DNA of 38,285 nucleotides from Lachnospiraceae bacterium (lineage in GTDB: Bacteria; Bacillota; Clostridia; Lachnospirales; Lachnospiraceae). The translations under genes were made by a program, and so were the position numbers. The stretch covers positions 1 to 38,285 of the forward strand of contig JAAWBX010000008.1 in the NCBI GenBank assembly GCA_022792885.1, given 5' to 3'. Shown here in pieces: positions 7,479 through 14,457 of the stretch (position 1 is the stretch's first letter; each line of letters begins with the position of its first letter). The notes beneath the pieces were generated by a model, which was not told the DNA's origin, ran no database searches, and saw only the letters and a list, made by a program, of their open reading frames with translations.

Positions 7479-8945
7479 ATGAGAGAGAGAAACCAGACGC
7501 TGCTGACGGATCTCTATGAACTGACCATGATGCAGGGATACTACAAAGAAGGCATGAACCGAACCGTCATTTTCGACGCTTTTTACCGCACGAACCCAAG
7601 CGGCAACGGTTTCGCCGTGTGCGCCGGTCTCGAACAGGTCATCGATTACATCAACCACCTGCATTTTCAGGAGAAGGATATTGATTACCTGCGCGGCACG
7701 GGACTTTTTGAGGAAGATTTTCTGGATTATCTGAGACATTTTCATTTTTCGGGAGACATCTATGCCATCCCGGAAGGTGAACTCGTATTCCCCAGAGAGC
7801 CGCTGGTCAAAGTGATCGCTCCCATCATGGAAGCTCAGCTTGTGGAGACGGCTATTCTGAATATTATCAACCACCAGTGTCTGATCGCCACCAAAGCCTA
7901 CCGGGTCGTTCACGCGGCCAAAGGCGACGGCGTCATGGAATTTGGACTTCGAAGAGCCCAGGGGCCCGACGCCGGAATTTACGGCGCCAGAGCCGCCATG
8001 ATCGGCGGCTGCGTCAGCACTTCCAACGTTCTGGCCGGCCAGATGTTTGACGTGCCGATCAGCGGTACGCACGCTCACAGTTGGATCATGAGTTTTCCCG
8101 ACGAGCTGACCGCTTTCCGCACTTACGCCAGACTCTACCCGAACGCCTGCATCCTGCTGGCCGACACCTATAATACCTTGAAGTCCGGCGTGCCCCATGC
8201 CATTCAGGTGTTCCGGGAGATGCAGGAAACCGGTATTTCCTTGAAGACCTACGGCATCCGCCTGGACAGCGGCGACCTGGCCTATCTGTCCAAAAAGGCT
8301 CGGGAGATGTTGGATGAAGCCGGTTTCCCGGACGCCGTTATCGCCGCTTCCAGCGATCTCGACGAGCATCTGATCACCAGTTTGAAGAATCAGGGCGCCG
8401 CCATCACTTCCTGGGGCGTAGGCACCAATATGATCACTTCCAAAGACTGCCCGGCATTCGGCGGCGTATATAAGCTGGCCGCCGTCTGGGATGAGGAAGC
8501 CAACGACTTCGTCCCGAAGATCAAATTGTCTGAAAATTCGGAAAAAGTCACCAACCCGGGCAACAAGACCGTATTCCGAATCTATCAGGAACCGGAACAC
8601 AAGATGGTCGCCGACTTAATCGCCCTGGCAGACGAAACTTACGATATCACAAAACCGCTCATGATTTTCGATCCGGTCGAAACCTGGAAGAAGACCCTGC
8701 TGACACCGGGTTCCTACTCCATGCGGGAACTTCCGGTTCGGATATTTGACAACGGCCGCTGCGTCTACCGCTCGCCCGGAGTGATGGATATCCGCGCCAA
8801 GCTGAGCCGGGAGCTGGACACGTTCTGGGATGAGGCCAAGCGTCTTGTGAATCCCCACAAAGCCCATATCGATCTGTCCGAGCCGCTGTTTGAGATGAAA
8901 CGGCAGCTCTTAAACGACCGGGAAGCTTTCACCGGAGAGATCTGA
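7479..8945 (+). CDS. pncB: Nicotinate phosphoribosyltransferase
   Basis: 488 residues, normal for the longer bacterial form. The enzyme joins nicotinate to PRPP to give nicotinate mononucleotide, the entry step of NAD salvage (Preiss-Handler pathway), in the cytoplasm. Family signatures are visible: the N-terminal LLTDLYELTMMQGYY, the region FGLRRAQGPDAG, the histidine-containing SGTHAHSW and the phosphoribosyl-binding GIRLDSGDLAYLS. The start ATG 7479 follows AAAGGAC. It leads a + strand set, with plsC 34 bp downstream and the Fe-S protein gene 6 bp after that, so the three probably share a transcript. The link to the redox genes may be simply that anaerobic respiration needs NAD, but this is not shown. 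Confidence 0.95.
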   Translation: MRERNQTLLTDLYELTMMQGYYKEGMNRTVIFDAFYRTNPSGNGFAVCAGLEQVIDYINHLHFQEKDIDYLRGTGLFEEDFLDYLRHFHFSGDIYAIPEGELVFPREPLVKVIAPIMEAQLVETAILNIINHQCLIATKAYRVVHAAKGDGVMEFGLRRAQGPDAGIYGARAAMIGGCVSTSNVLAGQMFDVPISGTHAHSWIMSFPDELTAFRTYARLYPNACILLADTYNTLKSGVPHAIQVFREMQETGISLKTYGIRLDSGDLAYLSKKAREMLDEAGFPDAVIAASSDLDEHLITSLKNQGAAITSWGVGTNMITSKDCPAFGGVYKLAAVWDEEANDFVPKIKLSENSEKVTNPGNKTVFRIYQEPEHKMVADLIALADETYDITKPLMIFDPVETWKKTLLTPGSYSMRELPVRIFDNGRCVYRSPGVMDIRAKLSRELDTFWDEAKRLVNPHKAHIDLSEPLFEMKRQLLNDREAFTGEI

Positions 8946-8979
8946 CCGCCGATTCTACTTTCATCAAGGAGGTTTTTGC

Positions 8980-9720
8980 ATGATTCGTACTATCCTCACC
9001 CTGATACCGGCCATTCTGTTTTTATATCCCTTATGCCCGATCCTTCTGATCGAGGCCGCTGTCGGGCATTTCAATCCGAAAGCTATGAGCTCCAGCTCTT
9101 TAAAGCTGGTCCAGGGAGTTTTTAAGATCATGCTGTTTACTTCCGGCGTCAAACTGACGGTCCTAGGACGGGAAAAAGTTCCCGAAGACCGGTCGGTCCT
9201 GTATGTGGCCAACCACCGCAGTTATTATGATATCCTGATCGGTTACACGCTCGTCAAGGGCGAGTGCGGTTTTATTTCCAAAAAAGAAGTGAATAAGATC
9301 CCGTTTTTAGGGCTCTGGATGAAGCGCCTTCACTGCCTGTTTCTGGACCGCGACAATCCCAGACAGGGACTGACCACCATCTTAACCGGGATCGAACAGC
9401 TCAAAAACGGGATCTCCATGTGGATTTTTCCCGAAGGTACCCGCACGCCCGGCGACGAGATGCTTCCCTTCAAGGAAGGAAGCCTGAAGCTGGCCTCCAA
9501 GAGCAACTGTCCGATCGTTCCGGTCACTTTTATCGACACGGAGCATATCCTTGAGAATCATTTTCCCTTTATCCGCAGAACAAAAGTCACCGTGATCTTC
9601 GGCGACCCCATCGAGACGGCGGATATGAGCCGGGAAGAGAAAAAGACACTGGCGCCTCTGTGCCAGGAGATTATCCGTAAGACACTGGAAGAACAGAGCT
9701 CCGGTTCCGAAAAGGAGTAA
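8980..9720 (+). CDS. plsC: 1-acyl-sn-glycerol-3-phosphate acyltransferase
   Basis: 246 residues. The catalytic HX4D motif is NHRSYYD with His79 and Asp84, and the substrate-binding motif is FPEGTR at about residues 150-155. Two hydrophobic N-terminal stretches (about 5-27 and 45-60) suggest membrane association. PlsC adds the second fatty acyl chain to lysophosphatidic acid, giving phosphatidic acid, the precursor of membrane phospholipids. A strong AAGGAGG site precedes ATG 8980. It lies between pncB and the Fe-S protein gene in a tight + strand cluster; the ribosome site of the next gene overlaps its last codons. Confidence 0.93.
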   Translation: MIRTILTLIPAILFLYPLCPILLIEAAVGHFNPKAMSSSSLKLVQGVFKIMLFTSGVKLTVLGREKVPEDRSVLYVANHRSYYDILIGYTLVKGECGFISKKEVNKIPFLGLWMKRLHCLFLDRDNPRQGLTTILTGIEQLKNGISMWIFPEGTRTPGDEMLPFKEGSLKLASKSNCPIVPVTFIDTEHILENHFPFIRRTKVTVIFGDPIETADMSREEKKTLAPLCQEIIRKTLEEQSSGSEKE

Positions 9721-9726
9721 ACATAT

Positions 9727-10794
9727 ATGAGTCTTGTTTCAAAATTTATTGTAAATAATCTGATCGACGCAACCCATCCCACGTTCAATTCTCTCCGCTG
9801 CTCCAACCGAAAGCAGAAGCGGGAACCCTGCACGATCTGCAAAGATATCTGCCCGGCGGGCGTTTTCCAGCAAAAAAGAGGCGAGCCTCCGGTATGGTCC
9901 CGCTGCACCGGCTGCAATCTCTGTATTTCCGCCTGTCCCAGCCGCTGTCTCACGCCCTCCGGCGACACGCTTGAGAAATATCTGGAAGGATATGACCAGT
10001 CCGGCGTCGTTCGTCTGGGCTGCCGAAAAGAGGAAGAGTTCTGCAAGATTAAAGAAGCCTGCGTAGGCGCGATTCCCTGGGAATTTATCGCCTATCTGGC
10101 TCTTCAGATGAAAGTGGATATCTATGTCCGGGGCTGCGTCGACTGCCCGAATCAAGCCGGTCTCGCCATTCTTCAGGACAATCTGGTCCACGTGTTGAAT
10201 TTCCTGGGCGAATCGGTATTCAACTCGCAGGTCACCGTGATTCAGAGCGACGAAGATATTCCGGTACGGCAGGAACAAAGCGTATCCCGCGGCGAACTTT
10301 TATCCATGATGAAAAAGGGAATGACCCGCGCGGCTCTGAAGCTGGTCCCGACACTGGAGGAAGAGGATTTCGACGGTCTGCTGTACCGGAGGCTTCTGGC
10401 CAATCACGTACAGAAGATTCGGGAGGAGCTGGCCGCGGCCGGGAAAAAAACTTCCTTCGGCGTGGAGCTCCCCCGTTTCACCGCCAATTGCTACGCCTGC
10501 GGCATCTGCGAACGCATCTGCCCCCAGGACGCCATCTCTTTTACCGAAGAACAAGACGGCAAACGCGGAATCCGCATCACCCCCTGGAAATGTACCGGAT
10601 GCGGGATCTGCTCGATCGTCTGCAGGGAAGGCGGCATCCAGGGCACCGATTACATCAAGGTACCGCATTTACAGACGCTTCTGCTCACCCGGGTTCCCTC
10701 GACCTCCTGCGAATCCTGCGGGAAGCCTCTGAATCCGAAAAACGGCAAGACGCTCTGCGCCCTGTGCGAAACCAAGCGAAAAAAGAAACGTTAG
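9727..10794 (+). CDS. Multi-cluster Fe-S ferredoxin-like protein with a C-terminal zinc-ribbon-like motif
   Basis: 355 residues and no export signal, so cytoplasmic. Cysteine groups appear in order: CTICKDICP and CTGCNLCISACP near the N-terminus (two 4Fe-4S sites), then scattered Cys (CRKEEEFCKIKEAC, RGCVDCP), then CYACGICERICP and CTGCGICSIVC (two more 4Fe-4S sites), and finally CESCG with CALC, which resembles a small zinc ribbon. It probably moves electrons between redox partners. Its stop is followed by a fresh promoter and then the radical SAM and TorD genes, which suggests a shared role in making or feeding the molybdo-enzymes; that is inference. The start ATG 9727 uses the AAGGAG site that lies inside the end of plsC. 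Confidence 0.8.
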   Translation: MSLVSKFIVNNLIDATHPTFNSLRCSNRKQKREPCTICKDICPAGVFQQKRGEPPVWSRCTGCNLCISACPSRCLTPSGDTLEKYLEGYDQSGVVRLGCRKEEEFCKIKEACVGAIPWEFIAYLALQMKVDIYVRGCVDCPNQAGLAILQDNLVHVLNFLGESVFNSQVTVIQSDEDIPVRQEQSVSRGELLSMMKKGMTRAALKLVPTLEEEDFDGLLYRRLLANHVQKIREELAAAGKKTSFGVELPRFTANCYACGICERICPQDAISFTEEQDGKRGIRITPWKCTGCGICSIVCREGGIQGTDYIKVPHLQTLLLTRVPSTSCESCGKPLNPKNGKTLCALCETKRKKKR

Positions 10795-10841
10795 TATCAT
10801 TTTCTCGATTTATTAAATTTATCGAAACTTTTCTATTTTAA

Positions 10842-10870
10842 AAGACAAGAAATTGGTTATATGTTATAAT
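10842..10870 (+). promoter_or_regulatory. Promoter of the radical SAM-TorD pair
   Basis: AAGACA (10842-10847), 17 bp and TATAAT (10865-10870), with a TGT before the -10. Just downstream CCTTA (10875-10879) and TAAGG (10887-10891) form an inverted repeat around the likely transcript start, a possible operator. Confidence 0.5.
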
Positions 10871-10908
10871 ATTACCTTAGTATTATTAAGGGGAAAAGAG
10901 GAATTTTC

Positions 10909-12246
10909 ATGTTGACTGCTATTAACGAGACGAACGTAAAGACGCTGAATAACGTTCGTTTTCGAGATTACGAAAGGCTGTATCTGGACATCCAGAAACA
11001 GTTTTATGAACAGGTGGAGGCGTTCGGTCTTCCCTTTGACCGGGAGAACAGCGAACGCTACCGGACCGAAACGGAGAAGATCATTGAAGAACTTCAGCGA
11101 ACCGGCAAGGTCGATTTTTACAACGACAGCAAAAGCCTGTGTCTGGGGAACAAATCTACGGCCTGCAAAGCCTGTGCGAAGGGAATCGGAACGGCGACTC
11201 TGTTTATCTCTTTCCATTGCCACCGGGACTGCTACTTCTGCTTCAACCCGAATCAGGCGAATTTTGAGTATTACAACTTGCATAAGAATGACTGGAAAGC
11301 GGAACTGGATCACATGAAAGCCTCCGGCGAGAAGATGACCCACATCGCCTTAACCGGCGGGGAACCGCTGTTGCACAAGGACGACGCGGTCGCCTTCTTC
11401 CAGTATGTCAGCGATAATTTTGAGGACGTCCACACCCGATTATACACGGCGGGCGATCTTCTGGACGCGGCCCTCTTAAAAAGACTTCAGAAGGCCGGAC
11501 TGAAGGAGATTCGTTTCAGCATCAAGCTGGAAGATACGAAGAAAGGCCAGAGTAATATTCTGAGGAAGATGGCCACCGCCCAGAAGTATATTCCCGACGT
11601 TATGGTGGAGATGCCCGTAATTCCGGGTACTCTGGAGGAGATGAAAGAGCTTCTGGACAAACTGGAGGAGATGGGGATCTACGGCATCAATCTGCTGGAA
11701 TTTTGCTATCCGCTGAACAACGTTGAGGAATTTGCCTCCCGCGGTTTTAAGATCAAGTTCCCGCCTCATCAGGTCCTCTATAATTTCTGGTATGCCGGCG
11801 GGCTTCCGATCTCCGGCAGCGAATATGAAGCGGCGCAGCTTCTCGCTTACGCCGCAGAAAAAGATATGAAACTGGGCGTTCATTATTGCTCCCTTGAGAA
11901 CAAACACTTCGGCCAGATCTACCGTCAGAACACGACGCCGCCCTGCCAGGACAAGACCATGTTCTTTTCGGAGAAGGATTTTTATCTGAAGACGGCGAAA
12001 GCGTTCGGCGACGACGCAAAGAAGGCGAAGGACATTCTGAAGAAGAACAAGATCGAAGATTTTGAATGGAACAATGACTATCATTTCTTTCAGTTTAATC
12101 CGAAACACATCCCGATATTGTCCGGCGCGGGATTGGAGATCGGCATCTCCTACAACGTACAGGAGGAGCGGGACGGCTCTTACGTCCTGCGGGAACTGAA
12201 GCTGGACGCAACCACATCGGAAAGTTTCCGTTTATCAGACCTGTAA
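10909..12246 (+). CDS. Radical SAM protein of unknown role, next to a molybdo-enzyme chaperone
   Basis: 445 residues. The radical SAM motif Cx3Cx2C is CHRDCYFC at residues 104-111, and the AdoMet-binding LTGGEP follows about 35 residues later. Three extra cysteines just before the motif (C78, C86, C89 in CLGNKSTACKAC) could hold a second metal site. The rest has the expected partial barrel (for example IRFSIKLED and MVEMPVIPGT). No SPASM domain is evident. It resembles uncharacterised radical SAM proteins, not MoaA or PqqE. The TorD-type gene lies 54 bp downstream and the Fe-S protein gene upstream, so a role in assembling or activating the exported molybdo-enzymes is a reasonable guess. Start ATG 10909 follows GAGGAA. 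Confidence 0.82.
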   Translation: MLTAINETNVKTLNNVRFRDYERLYLDIQKQFYEQVEAFGLPFDRENSERYRTETEKIIEELQRTGKVDFYNDSKSLCLGNKSTACKACAKGIGTATLFISFHCHRDCYFCFNPNQANFEYYNLHKNDWKAELDHMKASGEKMTHIALTGGEPLLHKDDAVAFFQYVSDNFEDVHTRLYTAGDLLDAALLKRLQKAGLKEIRFSIKLEDTKKGQSNILRKMATAQKYIPDVMVEMPVIPGTLEEMKELLDKLEEMGIYGINLLEFCYPLNNVEEFASRGFKIKFPPHQVLYNFWYAGGLPISGSEYEAAQLLAYAAEKDMKLGVHYCSLENKHFGQIYRQNTTPPCQDKTMFFSEKDFYLKTAKAFGDDAKKAKDILKKNKIEDFEWNNDYHFFQFNPKHIPILSGAGLEIGISYNVQEERDGSYVLRELKLDATTSESFRLSDL

Positions 12247-12300
12247 TTACAAGGTCTTGTAAAAATAAATAGGGAGTCTATTGTAAAGGGGAAAAACAAA

Positions 12301-13026
12301 ATGGAAAATCAGAAAGAGAGCATTGAGATCTTATTGGCCAACCGCGTGTATCTCTACGAAATGCTTCACGTCGTATTCAGCGGGGTTCCCAATGAAGAGC
12401 TCATCCACATTCTCGCCGGCGAGAACACTTCCCAGGCATTCGAGATTTTAAGCGAGAACGAAGAGGATATGATGGCGAAGATGTCCCGCTTCGTTCAGAA
12501 ACTTGGGAAAAAACTGGACGAGAATCCGGCCTTCCTTGAGGAGGTAAAAAGCGAGTACACAAAACTCCTGATCGGTCCGGGACGTTTGGTCGCGTACCCC
12601 TGGGAGTCCACCTACAACGGCAAAGAGAATCTCCTGTTCCAGGAGAGCACACTGCGCGTGCGTCAGTTCTATCGGAAATACGGATATCTCCCCCAGGAAT
12701 ATCCTCATGTGGCCGACGACCATATCGCCCTGGAGCTGCATTTTATGTCCAAACTAAGCCAACGGGCGCTGGACGCCTTCCAGAAGGACGACCTGAAAGA
12801 AACCCGCAGCCTCTTAGACGGCCAGCAGGTATTCTTAAAATTCCACATGCTGAACTGGATCCCGAAATATGCGGAGAATATCAAAAAATCCAAAACGGCT
12901 CATATGTATCCGCAGTTCGCCCAGGGCGTGGACGCCTTTATCCAGATCGACAACGAATTTATCGGAGAAGCCATCGAATGGATCGACGGCCTGACCGGGG
13001 ATGCGGACGGGGAAGCCGCAGAATAA
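12301..13026 (+). CDS. TorD/DmsD-family molybdoenzyme chaperone
   Basis: 241 residues, all-helical. The family motif is YPHVADDHIALELHFM (about residues 138-153), corresponding to the conserved E/P-x-DH-x3-EL-x-FM of TorD, DmsD and NarJ. These chaperones bind the Tat signal of a molybdo-enzyme catalytic subunit, hold it until cofactor is inserted, and stop early export. The two DmsA-like subunits at 19163 and 23724 are the obvious clients; both have nearly identical signal peptides, so one chaperone could serve both. Start ATG 12301 has an AAAGGGG site. A strong terminator follows at 13061-13097. Confidence 0.88.
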   Translation: MENQKESIEILLANRVYLYEMLHVVFSGVPNEELIHILAGENTSQAFEILSENEEDMMAKMSRFVQKLGKKLDENPAFLEEVKSEYTKLLIGPGRLVAYPWESTYNGKENLLFQESTLRVRQFYRKYGYLPQEYPHVADDHIALELHFMSKLSQRALDAFQKDDLKETRSLLDGQQVFLKFHMLNWIPKYAENIKKSKTAHMYPQFAQGVDAFIQIDNEFIGEAIEWIDGLTGDADGEAAE

Positions 13027-13060
13027 CATCACACTTCCCGCATTCACGTTGACAACCACA

Positions 13061-13097
13061 AAAAACGCGGCCTGACGATGCTTCAGGCCGCGTTTTT
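13061..13097. terminator. Bidirectional intrinsic terminator
   Basis: An 11-bp stem, ACGCGGCCTGA (13065-13075) with TCAGGCCGCGT (13083-13093), is flanked by A-run and T-run on both sides. It ends the TorD transcript on + and the solute-binding protein transcript on -. Confidence 0.9.
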
Positions 13098-13132
13098 ATT
13101 ATCTCATTTTAAAAAAGATACGTGCTCACCCG

Positions 13133-14446
13133 TCATTCCGACGCCGCGTCCTGCAGCTCGTCAAAAGCCTCCATACACGCGTCCACCGTCGCTCCGTTCA
13201 GCAGCTCCCGCACGATCAGACAGGTATTTCCCCACTGCTCTACCTTCATCCCCGCGTTGGAGCCCAATACATAAACGCCTTCCTCGATTCGGTCATTGAG
13301 AGGCTGCAAGGCGGGGATGCACTCGACCTTTACATTCTTAGACGGGGAGATAACCCGGTTCGTCTCCGAATAAACCTGTAGCGCCGGATCGGAGGTTATG
13401 ATCTCCAGAACACGCATGGCGTCCTCCGCATGTTCCGCATTCGCACCGACGCCAAATCCGGTCACGGACATCACCGGCATTTGCCCCCGGCTGCTGGGAA
13501 AACCGATAACCTGCATCTCAAAATTCGTTTTTCCGTAAGCGGTCTCCGTATTCGCCGCTCCCCAATAAGCCATAACAATGGGCGTTTTTCCTGCCAGAAA
13601 ATCTTCTTTTTCCCCTTCCAAAGCTTCACTGACAGTCGCCTTCTCCGCATCGATATAACCGCAGTCGATCAGTTCTTGAAGAAACTCAAAGCCGGGGCGC
13701 ATATAATCGCTGTACCTGGCTTCTCCACTGTTAAGCGCCGCGATCTCCGCCTCCGTATTCCCTCCATTATATAAATCCGCATAAGCCTGAGCGAATACAA
13801 AAGTTTCCAGCCACCAGCGGTTGGCTCCGATCGGCGTCTCAATCCCGTTTTCCTTAAACACACGGCAGCATTCCAAAAATTCTTCCGGCGTCTCCGGTAA
13901 ATCAAGCTCATACTTTCGAAACAGATCCGCATTGACAAACAGACCGTAGGCAACCACCTCCTGAGGAATCGCCACCAGTTTCCCGTCCACCGTATTGGCG
14001 ATGCGAATGATGTCCCGCAGATTTTCTGCGCTCTCAAGCCCCGATAAGTCCATCAGTTTTCCTTCCGCGCCCAGCTTCAGAAGAGTATCCGGGTTGAGCA
14101 GGTACAGATCGTCCATATCGTTGCGAACCCTTTCAAGAATCACGTCGTCGTAACTTTTATCCTGATAGTCTTCCGCCGTATAAGTCCGGTAGGCCACATT
14201 CACTCCCAGTTCTTCCTCCGCCATGATGATCGTCCGATCCGACGCGCTTCTTGCGATATTTTCCGCATCCGGATCGATCTTCTCCATGGGACTGAACAGA
14301 TTTACAACCCGCTCTTTGCTCTCTTCCTGCGAAATCAGATTCTTAGGGCCTTCCTCGCGTCCGCAGGCGCCCAGCGACAGAAACATCACCCCTGCCAGAC
14401 AGGCGGCCGCCCATCTTTGAATCCCGTTTTTTTTATGTCTCTCCAT
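13133..14446 (-). CDS. ABC-type extracellular solute-binding lipoprotein, family 1
   Basis: 437 residues from ATG 14446, chosen because AAAGGAG precedes it (complement at 14453-14459). A longer frame to 14470 would overlap the upstream gene's last codons. The signal peptide ends in a lipobox, LSLGAC with Cys28, so it is a membrane-anchored lipoprotein. The mature part has the sugar-binding-type pattern (for example GKLVAIPQEV, FVNADLFRKYELDLPETPEEFLE and VMSVTGFGVGA). In typical loci such proteins bring sugars to an ABC transporter, but no permease or ATPase gene lies near. Instead it directly follows a hybrid histidine kinase gene, so it may act as a ligand-binding sensor subunit. The ligand is unknown. 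Confidence 0.88.
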   Translation of the reverse strand: MERHKKNGIQRWAAACLAGVMFLSLGACGREEGPKNLISQEESKERVVNLFSPMEKIDPDAENIARSASDRTIIMAEEELGVNVAYRTYTAEDYQDKSYDDVILERVRNDMDDLYLLNPDTLLKLGAEGKLMDLSGLESAENLRDIIRIANTVDGKLVAIPQEVVAYGLFVNADLFRKYELDLPETPEEFLECCRVFKENGIETPIGANRWWLETFVFAQAYADLYNGGNTEAEIAALNSGEARYSDYMRPGFEFLQELIDCGYIDAEKATVSEALEGEKEDFLAGKTPIVMAYWGAANTETAYGKTNFEMQVIGFPSSRGQMPVMSVTGFGVGANAEHAEDAMRVLEIITSDPALQVYSETNRVISPSKNVKVECIPALQPLNDRIEEGVYVLGSNAGMKVEQWGNTCLIVRELLNGATVDACMEAFDELQDAASE

Positions 14447-14457
14447 GATAGCTCCTT

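Noticed and set aside
7404..8600. Long open frame antisense to pncB
   Set aside because: It runs through the conserved pncB motifs on the other strand, has no family match in its residues and no good ribosome site.
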